From: a virus
Direction: 5' to 3' (one strand)
Length of the DNA stretch: 41,960 bases
IMG/VR virus record: IMGVR_UViG_3300043466_002940
Coordinates: 1-41,960 of that record
Numbering within the stretch: position 1 is the first letter of the stretch; every line of letters starts with the position of its first letter. The notes below the pieces were generated by a model that was not told the origin of the DNA, searched no databases, and worked only from the letters and a program-made list of their open reading frames with translations. This document shows positions 1 to 6,499 of the stretch, piece by piece. Made by a program: the position numbers and the translations under genes.

Positions 1-1
1 G

Positions 2-55
2 GGCAAGAGCAACATCGCGGGCAACGTGGAGCTCGGGCCTCCGTCCGCGGACTGA
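2..55 (+). CDS. 3' end of an unidentified protein (partial)
   Basis: An open frame enters from the left edge and stops at TGA 53-55, giving 17 residues that end in GPPSAD. It is followed by a 49-nt gap with a ribosome site before the next gene. It does not match the C-terminus of the internal virion protein that precedes the second fibre cassette (which ends TAGQR), so cassette A has a different left neighbour from cassette B in this assembly. Too little remains to assign a function, and a chance open frame cannot be excluded. Confidence 0.4.
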   Translation, partial: GKSNIAGNVELGPPSAD

Positions 56-104
56 AGACTCATGCCGGCATCAGGCCGGGGATACGACAGGCAAGGAGAA
101 CACC

Positions 105-500
105 ATGACGAGAATCGGAACAGGGCTCAGCAGCAAGACGCGAGTGTACTCGGTCGTGCCCACGGACACGAACTTCCACCTGCTTGAGAGCCCGATCCCG
201 CAGGGCAGCCAGGTGCCGGTCCGCGGAACGTCAATCGACCTCGTCAACGGTCCCGTGCGTACGCTCGACAGCTCGTACGTGCAGGGCATCACGATCTACA
301 ACGACACCACGACGGCTGGCGAGTTTCTATTCGTGGCGAGCGCGGACTACGACACGGCGCCTCCGACGGGCACGGGCACGAACACGGCGTTCAAGGTGAT
401 GCCGGGCGAGTCCATCGCAATCGACTGCCGTGATGGCTCGGGCATCGCCATCGCCTTCAGCAGCACGGTCGGACGCTCCGCCCGCGTGATCGGGAACTGA
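105..500 (+). CDS. small structural protein of tail-fibre cassette A
   Basis: 131 aa, starting at ATG with a good ribosome site (AAGGAG, six bases upstream). The protein is rich in Thr, Ser, Gly and Val, has no hydrophobic segment or catalytic motif, and looks all-beta. It resembles the 142-aa gene in the same place in cassette B: both have YVQG followed by a beta-rich stretch around residues 64-69, a central GTNTA-type loop, and an ESIAID/DSIRLD strand near the C-terminus. The tail fibre gene begins one base after its stop, so the two are probably translated together. A fibre-anchoring or decoration role is inferred only from position and paralogy. Confidence 0.7.
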   Translation: MTRIGTGLSSKTRVYSVVPTDTNFHLLESPIPQGSQVPVRGTSIDLVNGPVRTLDSSYVQGITIYNDTTTAGEFLFVASADYDTAPPTGTGTNTAFKVMPGESIAIDCRDGSGIAIAFSSTVGRSARVIGN

Positions 501-501
501 C

Positions 502-2538
502 ATGAGCGCCCCTCGCCTTCTCGCCCCGACGACGATCTCGGGCGGCGTGCCTACGGCTGGTGCCGGTACGCTGAACACCATCGCGCTGTGGACCCCGGAC
601 GGGAACACGCTCGGGAACTCGCTGCTGACGCAGTCCGGCAACATCGTGACGAACGCGTCTGGAGCGATCCGCGCGGCGGGTACGACGCAGACGTCGCCCG
701 CGTTCACGCGTCATGACACGACGACCAGCGGCATCTACTTCCCGGCGACGAACGAGATTGGCTTCACGATCTCCAGTCAGCACGCGATGGTCATCAGCTC
801 TGGTCGCTCTGTCGGCATCGGCACGACGAACCCAGGCGGCCGCCTGGACGTGGTTGGCGTCGCGGGCCTATCGTGGGCTATCCGCGCGCAGGTCAACAGC
901 GCGAACACGTTGCCAGCACTGAACGCGGAACTTGGGATCAACCTCAAGAACACAAGCGCGACGGTCGGAAACTACACGTCGATTACGAACCGTGACAGTT
1001 CGGACAACGCGAACACGCAGATCAACTTCATCAACGTCAACAACAGCGGCAGCGGCGCGATCAACTTCGTAACGCGCGACTCGGTTGGAGGCAGCGGCGA
1101 ACGCGCCCGCATCGACTCGGCGGGGAACTTTGGCATCGGCGTCATCCCGAGCGCGTGGGCGTCTTCGGTGCGCGCCGAGGAAATGCGCACGCACGCACGA
1201 TGGAACTACAACAGCGGCAGCGATTCGGTTGCCTATTGGACCGTGAACGCTTTCCTCAACAGCGCCAATAATGCGATCTACAAGGCCACCGCTGCGGCTT
1301 CGCAATACACTCAGATCGGCGGCGCGCATGTATGGGAGCGCGCGGTCAGTGGTACGGCAGGCAACACCGTCACCTGGCTGGAAAGCGCCCGCATCGACTC
1401 GTCCGGATACGTCGGCATTGGACTTCCGTCGCCGTCAGCGCCACTGCATGTGCAAGGGCCACTTGCGGACTGGTCCGCCAAAATCCAGGGAAGCGCCACG
1501 TCTGGGTCGTCGTACGGCCTCAACATGCGCGCCGGAACGACGGCGGCGGACACGTCTCTTCGCCTTCAAAACGCCGCGGGGACCGTCGAGCACCTCTTCG
1601 TACGCGGCGACGGCAACGTCGGCATCGGCACGGCGAGTCCGGGCGCTATCCTGCACACGCTCGGCGCCGGTACGACTACGGGCATCTTTGCCACGACGAG
1701 CGCAAACGCATGGGTAGAGCTTCGTCGCTCGACTAGCACGACGCTCGGCTACATCGGCACGGGCACGGGCCTCGTGACCGGTGGGGCGGCAGCGGATCTT
1801 GCGTTCCGATGCGAAAGCGGCAACCTGCTCTTTTCGACGGGTGCCACCGAACGCGCCCGCATCGACTCGAACGGCAACGTCGGCATCGGCGTAACGCCGA
1901 TTTCCCCGCTCCACGTCAAAGGCAACGCGACAAACACGGACGGCATCCTGACGCTGACGCCAAACACGGGTGGCCGAAACCATCAGGTCCAGAGCCTGCA
2001 AGCCTCGTCGCTGTTCCGAATCTTTGACCAGAGCGCAGGCGCTTCGCGTCTCGAAATCGACATCAACGGCAACATTTCGGCGGCCACCACGGGCGGCACG
2101 TTCAATGCGTCGACCACGAACGCCGGAATCAAACTCCCCGCGACGCCGGGCAACGCGGACACGCAGACGCTGGATTGCTACCAGGAGAACTACGCCTCAA
2201 ACTCGTGGACGCCGGTAATCTTTGGAGGGACCACGGCAGGCACCGCAACGTACAGCGTGCAAGAGGGCTTCTATACGCGATGGGGAAACCTCATTTTCTG
2301 CACCGCGACCGTGGTCTTTTCCGGGCACACTGGCACCGGTAACCTTTCGCTGAGCGGGCTTCCGTTCGCGGCAAAGACCGCTGGTTCCGGCACCTATCGT
2401 TCTTCGATCATCATCGAAGAAGGCGGCGGCGTGAAGGCGATTCTCCGGCTCCAGTCTGGAACGACCGCCACCACGACCGGCGTATCCATTGCCGCAAGCG
2501 GTAACTACGTGATCACCTTCGTCTACGCCACCAACTGA
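502..2538 (+). CDS. tail fibre protein, cassette A
   Basis: 678 aa. The shaft carries a repeated motif of the form ERARIDSxGNVGIGxxPxxPLHV, seen fully or partly near residues 104, 200, 294, 369 and 450. This motif is typical of trimeric phage tail-fibre shafts. After the hinge GIKLPATPGN (about 543) comes a C-terminal domain beginning TLDCYQE, with WTPVIFGG and YTRWGNLIF, a pattern known from receptor-binding tips of phage fibres. No C-terminal S74 chaperone peptidase is visible. The start directly follows the upstream stop and lacks a strong ribosome site, suggesting coupling. A 255-nt stretch (1615-1869) is almost identical to cassette B. Confidence 0.9.
   Translation: MSAPRLLAPTTISGGVPTAGAGTLNTIALWTPDGNTLGNSLLTQSGNIVTNASGAIRAAGTTQTSPAFTRHDTTTSGIYFPATNEIGFTISSQHAMVISSGRSVGIGTTNPGGRLDVVGVAGLSWAIRAQVNSANTLPALNAELGINLKNTSATVGNYTSITNRDSSDNANTQINFINVNNSGSGAINFVTRDSVGGSGERARIDSAGNFGIGVIPSAWASSVRAEEMRTHARWNYNSGSDSVAYWTVNAFLNSANNAIYKATAAASQYTQIGGAHVWERAVSGTAGNTVTWLESARIDSSGYVGIGLPSPSAPLHVQGPLADWSAKIQGSATSGSSYGLNMRAGTTAADTSLRLQNAAGTVEHLFVRGDGNVGIGTASPGAILHTLGAGTTTGIFATTSANAWVELRRSTSTTLGYIGTGTGLVTGGAAADLAFRCESGNLLFSTGATERARIDSNGNVGIGVTPISPLHVKGNATNTDGILTLTPNTGGRNHQVQSLQASSLFRIFDQSAGASRLEIDINGNISAATTGGTFNASTTNAGIKLPATPGNADTQTLDCYQENYASNSWTPVIFGGTTAGTATYSVQEGFYTRWGNLIFCTATVVFSGHTGTGNLSLSGLPFAAKTAGSGTYRSSIIIEEGGGVKAILRLQSGTTATTTGVSIAASGNYVITFVYATN
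1615..1869 (+). repeat. 255-bp fibre-shaft repeat, copy 1
   Basis: This block matches 40533-40787 with about six single-base differences by eye. It encodes one shaft unit from the GIGTASPGAILHT motif to the next ERARIDS motif. Sequence on both sides differs strongly between the two fibre genes, so it is a shared module, not the remnant of two wholly similar genes. Confidence 0.9.
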
Positions 2539-2545
2539 GGCCCCC

Positions 2546-2920
2546 ATGTTCGCCACCATCGAACCCGTTTCCGTCTTCCCGAGCACCGCGACGGTGCTCT
2601 TCATCAACAACGTCAACGTGCAGCCGGGCACGAGCGCGAGCTACCAGTGGTGGCTCCAGAGCGCCGAGCGCGCGAACCTAACGACCGGCACGATCAACCT
2701 GACGGGCGACGCCTACGCCGCGTGGGGCACGGACGACGATTACCTGTATACCTACACCGCCGCGCAGCTCGGCCTGACCATCGTCGAGATCGTGCCCGAC
2801 GCGCCGCCCGCACCGCCCGAGCCGACGCCGGAGCCTGCGCCCGTCGAGGAGCCTGCTCCGGTGGTTGACGACACTGCCGCTCCCGTGGCACCTTCCGTGG
2901 ACACCCAGGAGGAATCGTGA
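2546..2920 (+). CDS. small fibre-associated protein, cassette A
   Basis: 124 aa. The N-terminal half is predicted beta (FATIEPVSVFPSTATVLFINN). The middle holds GDAYAAWGTDDDYLYTYTAAQLGL, and the C-terminal 40 residues are rich in Pro, Glu, Ala and Val, so probably disordered. Gene 41460-41822 is its paralogue. The two diverge in the N-terminal part but from 2705 onward are almost the same at DNA level, except for a 12-nt indel (codons PTPE here) and a few substitutions. Its stop overlaps the next start (GTGA). Function unknown; its place behind both fibres suggests a fibre assembly or capping partner. Confidence 0.75.
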   Translation: MFATIEPVSVFPSTATVLFINNVNVQPGTSASYQWWLQSAERANLTTGTINLTGDAYAAWGTDDDYLYTYTAAQLGLTIVEIVPDAPPAPPEPTPEPAPVEEPAPVVDDTAAPVAPSVDTQEES

Positions 2921-3058
2921 ACACGGAACAAGCATTTCAGAACCTCGTCCTCATCGTCATGCGCGCCCAGAAGGCGGGGCTGCTCGAACTCCACGAGGCG
3001 GTCGCGGTCAACGAGTCGCTCCAGACGGTGAACAAGGCCCTTGGCCTTCAGCCTCCGC
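2705..3058 (+). repeat. fibre-cassette distal repeat, copy 1
   Basis: This stretch corresponds to 41619-41960. I count two substitutions near 2740-2750, a 12-nt insertion near 2821-2832 and one substitution at 2931. From 2932 to 3058 (127 nt) the two copies are identical, and the window ends exactly there. Confidence 0.95.
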
Positions 3059-3108
3059 AGCAGGCGGCCCCGGTGGTCGCGGCAGCGGAGCCGCCGGCGC
3101 AAGCGTAA
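2917..3108 (+). CDS. small protein of the fibre/lysis junction
   Basis: 63 aa. The start is GTG overlapping the upstream TGA, with a perfect AGGAGG at 2907-2912. The N-terminal 45 residues look helical (EQAFQNLVLIVMRAQKAGLL) and the tail is rich in Pro, Ala and Gln. The next gene begins in its stop codon (TAATG). A nearly identical N-terminus begins at 41819. No known family is recognised; it links the fibre cassette to the lysis block in one translationally coupled string. Confidence 0.7.
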   Translation: MNTEQAFQNLVLIVMRAQKAGLLELHEAVAVNESLQTVNKALGLQPPQQAAPVVAAAEPPAQA

Positions 3109-3365
3109 TGGCCCCCTCGCAGAAGACGGTCGCCGAGGAGGCAGCCGAAAAGGCTGTTCGAGACGTGTTCTTCCTCATCGGGGTGGACATCGATTCGGTC
3201 GACTCGGTGAACGCCTTCCGCGAGGACCTTCGGTTTGGCCGCAAGCTGAGGATGCAGGCAGAGGAGAGCACCAGCCAATTCATGCGCGTGGTGTTTGGCG
3301 TCATCCTCTCCGGCGCTATGTGGGCCCTCGCCAAGTACGGCCACCAGTTCTTGGGGAAGCCATGA
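3108..3365 (+). CDS. small single-span membrane protein, holin candidate
   Basis: 85 aa, starting in the TAATG overlap with the previous stop. A charged, helical N-terminal region (residues 5-58) precedes one hydrophobic segment at about residues 59-76 (VVFGVILSGAMWALA) and a short basic tail. Small phage proteins of this form (charged helix, then one C-terminal membrane span) commonly lie next to endolysin genes and are often annotated as putative holins. A four-base ATGA overlap joins it to the next gene. The holin role is inferred from topology and from the endolysin some 900 bp downstream. Confidence 0.65.
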   Translation: MAPSQKTVAEEAAEKAVRDVFFLIGVDIDSVDSVNAFREDLRFGRKLRMQAEESTSQFMRVVFGVILSGAMWALAKYGHQFLGKP

Positions 3366-3580
3366 GCGACAGAGTGGAACTCTGGGCGGTGTTCATCTGG
3401 CCGGCCATCACCGGCATCTTCAACGTCCTCTTCCGCACGAGGACTCCGGAGGAGTGGGTGGAGCGCGGGGAGAAGTACCCGCGCTTCGCCGCGGTGACGC
3501 GGCTGATCCGCGCCATCGGCTGGGACCCCGTGAAGATGGTGCAGGCCATTGGTCAATTCGTAGCGGGAGGCAATCAATGA
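3362..3580 (+). CDS. small protein with N-terminal hydrophobic segment, lysis block
   Basis: 72 aa, coupled by ATGA overlaps at both ends. Residues 7-24 (LWAVFIWPAITGIFNVLF) could form a membrane segment or amphipathic helix. The rest is soluble and helical and contains a TPEEW motif. It could be a second holin/antiholin-like protein or a membrane-anchored lysis accessory. No family is identified with certainty. Confidence 0.6.
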   Translation: MSDRVELWAVFIWPAITGIFNVLFRTRTPEEWVERGEKYPRFAAVTRLIRAIGWDPVKMVQAIGQFVAGGNQ

Positions 3581-3822
3581 CCCATGCCTATGCCTATGGT
3601 CATGCGAAACGGATGGCGGTTCTGGCTCTTGCTGCTGCGGCTGTGGGGTGTCGCCCTCCGTGTAAAGTGGTCGCGGCTGAGACGATTGCTTTCACGCAGC
3701 AGTGCTCCTCGCTCGCCAAAGAACGGAAGGACGTAGCGCTCGCAGCGGCGTGCGTCGTGAGCTACGAAGTCGTCTCCGCGGCCCTCGCGGGCGGGACGTG
3801 CTCGAACGAGGTGTCGAAGTGA
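3577..3822 (+). CDS. small lipoprotein, possible outer-membrane spanin-like
   Basis: 81 aa. A basic N-terminus (HAKR) leads into a hydrophobic run ending in AAVGC, a lipobox-like sequence with the candidate lipidated Cys at residue 25. The mature part is about 57 aa with four further cysteines (29, 43, 59, 75). The start overlaps the previous stop (ATGA); an internal ATG at residue 13 would shorten the signal. Position between a holin candidate and the endolysin suggests an o-spanin-like role. However, the protein is not proline-rich and I see no clear inner-membrane partner, so the function is open. Confidence 0.6.
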   Translation: MTHAYAYGHAKRMAVLALAAAAVGCRPPCKVVAAETIAFTQQCSSLAKERKDVALAAACVVSYEVVSAALAGGTCSNEVSK

Positions 3823-4094
3823 ACTGGCTTCAGACGGTGCTCCAGGTGCTAAACCTCGTCGAGGACGCCATCGGCTACATGCCGCGCTTCGACGGCAACG
3901 GCAAGATGGTCATGCCCGAGAACCCGGCGCTGCCTGCGCTGCTCGAACTGACGCAGACGCCGGAGGTGGCCAACGCGCTCTTCGCCGCAGCCTGCCACGC
4001 CGACCCGACGCTGCACTCGGCCGTGACGGTGGCCGCGCTCAACTGCCAGGAGCCCGACAAGGCTCGCCTGCTCTCTGCACTGAAAGGAGTTTGA
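3819..4094 (+). CDS. uncharacterised 91-aa protein, lysis block
   Basis: Begins at GTG in a GTGA overlap with the lipoprotein gene. The protein is mostly helical, with LQTVLQVLNLVEDAIGYMP at the N-terminus and three cysteines in the second half. There is no signal peptide or clear membrane span. Coupled translation with its neighbours supports that it is a real gene. No family recognised. Confidence 0.6.
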   Translation: MNWLQTVLQVLNLVEDAIGYMPRFDGNGKMVMPENPALPALLELTQTPEVANALFAAACHADPTLHSAVTVAALNCQEPDKARLLSALKGV

Positions 4095-4096
4095 CC

Positions 4097-4252
4097 ATGC
4101 CCCTCGGAAAGAGTGTCGCCAAGAACATGCGTGAGCTTTACGCCGACAACGAGAAGTCCGGCAAAGAGAAGGGTGCCGGCGGGAAGAAGCGCAAGCGCTC
4201 GCAGATGATTGCCATCGCTATGCGCGCCGCCGGCAAGATGAAAGGCGGTTGA
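4097..4252 (+). CDS. very basic 51-aa protein
   Basis: ATG with a strong ribosome site (AAAGGAG). The protein starts MPLGKSVAKNMRELY, has a central lysine-rich segment (GKKRKRS) and ends with a short helix (QMIAIAMRAAGKMKGG). Small basic proteins of this shape occur in many phages near structural or lysis genes; their role is unknown and nucleic-acid binding is possible. The TGATG overlap with the endolysin start suggests coupled expression. Confidence 0.7.
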   Translation: MPLGKSVAKNMRELYADNEKSGKEKGAGGKKRKRSQMIAIAMRAAGKMKGG

Positions 4253-4854
4253 TGGGAGTCGAGCGACCCGCTAAGCGGACGCCTGTGTCTCCAGAGCAGG
4301 TGTTTCTATCGTTTGCTACGGCGTGGCAAATGCTTACCGGGTCGCCGCCTCAGCGGAATGTGCTGCACATCCTTCACGCGCAGTCAGCGCTGGAGACGGG
4401 TCATTGGAAGAGCCTGTGGAACTTCAACTTGGGCGGTGCGAAGAAGCACGGCACCTGCGACTGGACCCACTTTACAACGACGGAGCGGTTCAGACACGCG
4501 GACGCGGACAAGTACTTGGCTTCCTCGAAGCCTGGTTCCGAGGTTGCGCTCGTGAAGCAGGACGCGACGCACAAGACCCTGCGCTTCAGTGGCAAGCAAC
4601 AGATGAACTGCTTCGCCTCCTGGGAGGACTTGGACACGGCCGCGAAGGACCACATCGCGCTGCTCTTCCGCCGCTTCCCTACGGCCATCGAACGGGCCAA
4701 GGCTGGCGACGTTGACGGTTATGTGCGCGAGTTGAAGAAGCGCGGGTACTTCACGGCCAGCGAGCAGGAGTACATGAAGGCGGTCGGCAGCATCGCCCGC
4801 AGCTACGAGAAGAAGCTGCAAGGCGTCGCGCTGCCGTCTGTGATCATGCTCTAG
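4252..4854 (+). CDS. endolysin, glucosaminidase/lysozyme-like peptidoglycan hydrolase
   Basis: 200 aa from ATG 4252 (a TTG three bases earlier is in frame). Residues 36-62 read NVLHILHAQSALETGHW then WNFNLGG, the signature of the lysozyme-like glucosaminidase/FlgJ-type fold. Glu48 in SALETG is the likely catalytic acid and WNFNLGG the substrate-cleft motif. No signal peptide is visible, so release would need a holin. The C-terminal part is helical (KAVGSIARSYEKK). It ends the rightward late unit. Its TAG lies in the CTAG that also holds the stop of the opposing gene. Confidence 0.85.
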   Translation: MGVERPAKRTPVSPEQVFLSFATAWQMLTGSPPQRNVLHILHAQSALETGHWKSLWNFNLGGAKKHGTCDWTHFTTTERFRHADADKYLASSKPGSEVALVKQDATHKTLRFSGKQQMNCFASWEDLDTAAKDHIALLFRRFPTAIERAKAGDVDGYVRELKKRGYFTASEQEYMKAVGSIARSYEKKLQGVALPSVIML

Positions 4855-5390
4855 TCCTGCCCGAGCAGGTCCTTGACCACGAGGTCCGCCACCTCTTCGG
4901 CCGTAGCCTGGCCCGTGAGGAGGCGCGTGCGCATTTGGTCCATGCGCTGCTGCGTCTCCAGCACTTTGAGCTTGAGCGCCGCCTGGGTGCCCGTGGCGGT
5001 CGAGAGCTTAGCGGCGGCATCGGCTGCACCGCGCAGGTCGCCCTGCTCGAACGACTCGGTGATGCAGCGGGCCAGGGTGGAGGCGACGAGCTGATGGGCG
5101 GACTGCGGCCGCATGATGCTGCGGCGCATGTTGCGCTGCGCCTCGCGGATGCACTGCTCGACCTGCCGCGGCGTCAGCTTGTACGCCTGGCCGATCTCCT
5201 GCGAATCGCGAGCGGCGTCCCAGTCGGACTCCAGCATGTACTTCGTAATCTGCTCGACCGCGAAGAACTCACTCTCGTCCTTGGTGAGCGAGAACGGTGC
5301 GCGCGGAAAGCGCGCGAGCGCGTCCGTTTGCGGCGCCTGCTGCGCCACCTCGACCGTCGCCATGACGGGGTGCTGCTTGCGCCTAGCCAC
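4851..5390 (-). CDS. probable terminase small subunit
   Basis: 179 aa from GTG 5390, which overlaps the upstream stop by 8 nt; ATG 5363 is an alternative (170 aa). Neither start has a strong ribosome site. A helix-turn-helix-like stretch at residues 60-85 (ARDSQEIGQAYKLTPRQVEQ) is followed by helical segments. A probable coiled coil at 138-160 precedes a C-terminal tail, the domain order of many TerS proteins (DNA-binding N-terminus, oligomerising middle, TerL-contacting tail). It would be unusual in lying on the opposite strand and about 15 kb from terL. A DNA-binding regulator is the alternative. Confidence 0.5.
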   Translation of the reverse strand: MARRKQHPVMATVEVAQQAPQTDALARFPRAPFSLTKDESEFFAVEQITKYMLESDWDAARDSQEIGQAYKLTPRQVEQCIREAQRNMRRSIMRPQSAHQLVASTLARCITESFEQGDLRGAADAAAKLSTATGTQAALKLKVLETQQRMDQMRTRLLTGQATAEEVADLVVKDLLGQD

Positions 5391-5715
5391 TCTTCTGCCT
5401 GCGGTAGCGTTCGAGCAGGCTGCGACCCTTGGCTGCGAGCCGGGCCATGCTCTGGGCCGTATTCGGCACGGGCTCGCCCCATGCCGCCGCGGAGAGGGCG
5501 CGGCGCGTCGGGTCGCCATTGGGCTTCAGGGCGCCGCCCTTGGGGTTCGAGAACATGCGAACGAGGAAGGAGCCCTTGCGGAGCAGTTTCCTAACCGTGT
5601 CGGCAGGACCCTTCACGCCTGGCTTCAGGTTCGCGCCCTCGGTGCGCTTATAGTACGCGCGACCGGCCGAAGTCAGTCCACCCTTCGGGTCCTTGAGTCG
5701 TCGTGCAATTCCCAT
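5383..5715 (-). CDS. DUF6321-like basic phage protein
   Basis: 110 aa with a GGAG ribosome site. The N-terminus reads DPKGGLTSAGRAYYKRTEG, followed by NLKPGVKG, then RKGSFLVRMF, and a C-terminal ARLAAKGRSLLERY. This arrangement matches my recollection of the DUF6321 family in phages and some bacteria. The protein is strongly basic; the function is unknown. It lies in the leftward operon immediately upstream of, and overlapping, the probable terminase small subunit. Confidence 0.75.
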   Translation of the reverse strand: MGIARRLKDPKGGLTSAGRAYYKRTEGANLKPGVKGPADTVRKLLRKGSFLVRMFSNPKGGALKPNGDPTRRALSAAAWGEPVPNTAQSMARLAAKGRSLLERYRRQKSG

Positions 5716-5736
5716 CGTTGCTGCTCCGAAGATAGG

Positions 5737-5788
5737 GTGCCGGCCCCGCCGTGCAGGAGGGGGGAAGGGGCTTCAGCGAGGCCGGCAC
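5737..5788 (-). other. inverted repeat between two leftward genes
   Basis: GTGCCGGCC at 5737-5745 is the exact reverse complement of GGCCGGCAC at 5780-5788, with a 34-nt loop. It fills most of the only sizeable gap in the distal part of the leftward operon (5716-5792). There is no T-run, so a standard terminator is unlikely. A mRNA processing or stabilising structure, or a protein-binding site, would fit. Confidence 0.5.
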
Positions 5789-5792
5789 TGGA

Positions 5793-6125
5793 TCAGACTA
5801 GCTTGGCCTTGGGAGGGCGTCCAGGGCGCCGTTTAACGAAGGTTTGCTCGATGACCTTGGCGTGCTCCGGATTGGTCACGACAAGCGGCGTAACGGGCAG
5901 CGCAGGCGCCGCAACGGGGGCCTTGGCTTCCGGCTCGTCCACCACCTCGGCGAAGCGCAGCATGGCCGCGCTGATGATGAACTTCGTGATGCCGGCCTGG
6001 CGAATGTAGATGAGCCCGCCTTCGATGCTGGCCTTCCAGTCGTCGCGGGGCTCGACGAACTCGGAGTAGTGGACGCTCCAGGGGAGCTTGATGGGGTAGA
6101 GCAGGTGAAGAGTCTTCAGGTTCAT
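5793..6125 (-). CDS. uncharacterised protein with AT-hook-like C-terminus
   Basis: 110 aa; ATG in an ATGA overlap with the upstream zinc-protein stop. The first 70 residues look folded and mixed alpha/beta (LYPIKLPWSVHYSEFVEP, then IEGGLIYIRQAGITKF). An Ala/Pro linker leads to the basic tail KRRPGRPPKAK, which resembles an AT-hook core (PGRP between basic residues). DNA binding in the minor groove is an inference from that tail alone. Confidence 0.65.
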   Translation of the reverse strand: MNLKTLHLLYPIKLPWSVHYSEFVEPRDDWKASIEGGLIYIRQAGITKFIISAAMLRFAEVVDEPEAKAPVAAPALPVTPLVVTNPEHAKVIEQTFVKRRPGRPPKAKLV

Positions 6126-6499
6126 GGGTCTTTCACTCCGATGCCGCCGCAGGTGGAGCAGCGGCGGTTCTTGGCGTACAGGTTGGGTTCTCCTCGGATG
6201 GCCTCCGTGCCGCAGCGCGTGCAGCGCACGAGCCACTTGCGGTAGCCGTCCGCCTTCTCGACGACGACGTAGGTCCCGCACTCGATGCCTGGCGACCATC
6301 GCGCATGGCCTACGACACCGCGGCCACGGCCACGGCAGCCGCAGGAGCGGACGCCGTTCTGCACGATGTCGATGCGCTTCCACTTGCAGGTCTCCCCGCA
6401 GTCGCAGCGCTGCACCATGGGCGTCGTGCTCACGACGGTCAGCGCGCCGAACTTCGCGCCGACCTCGATGGCCTCATTCGTTACCGCTCGGCTTCGCAC
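6122..6499 (-). CDS. CDCG/SCGC zinc-binding phage protein, paralogue 1
   Basis: 125 aa from GTG 6499, chosen for the AAGGAGG just upstream; the longer TTG start at 6520 is poorly placed. It reads GAKFGALTVV, then CDCG, a spacer, NGVRSCGC, and a second Cys pair set (CTRCG ... CSTCGG) near the C-terminus, predicting two zinc sites. The same G-x3-LTV...CDCG...SCGC pattern recurs in 12593-13060 and 17962-18237. Related phage proteins often have an HNH nuclease following this domain; none is visible here. Function unknown. Confidence 0.7.
   Translation of the reverse strand: MRSRAVTNEAIEVGAKFGALTVVSTTPMVQRCDCGETCKWKRIDIVQNGVRSCGCRGRGRGVVGHARWSPGIECGTYVVVEKADGYRKWLVRCTRCGTEAIRGEPNLYAKNRRCSTCGGIGVKDP

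Noticed and set aside
502-2538. Diversity-generating retroelement acting on the fibre tip
   Set aside because: No reverse transcriptase and no template repeat of the fibre 3' end; the second fibre copy has a different tip, not an adenine-mutated one.
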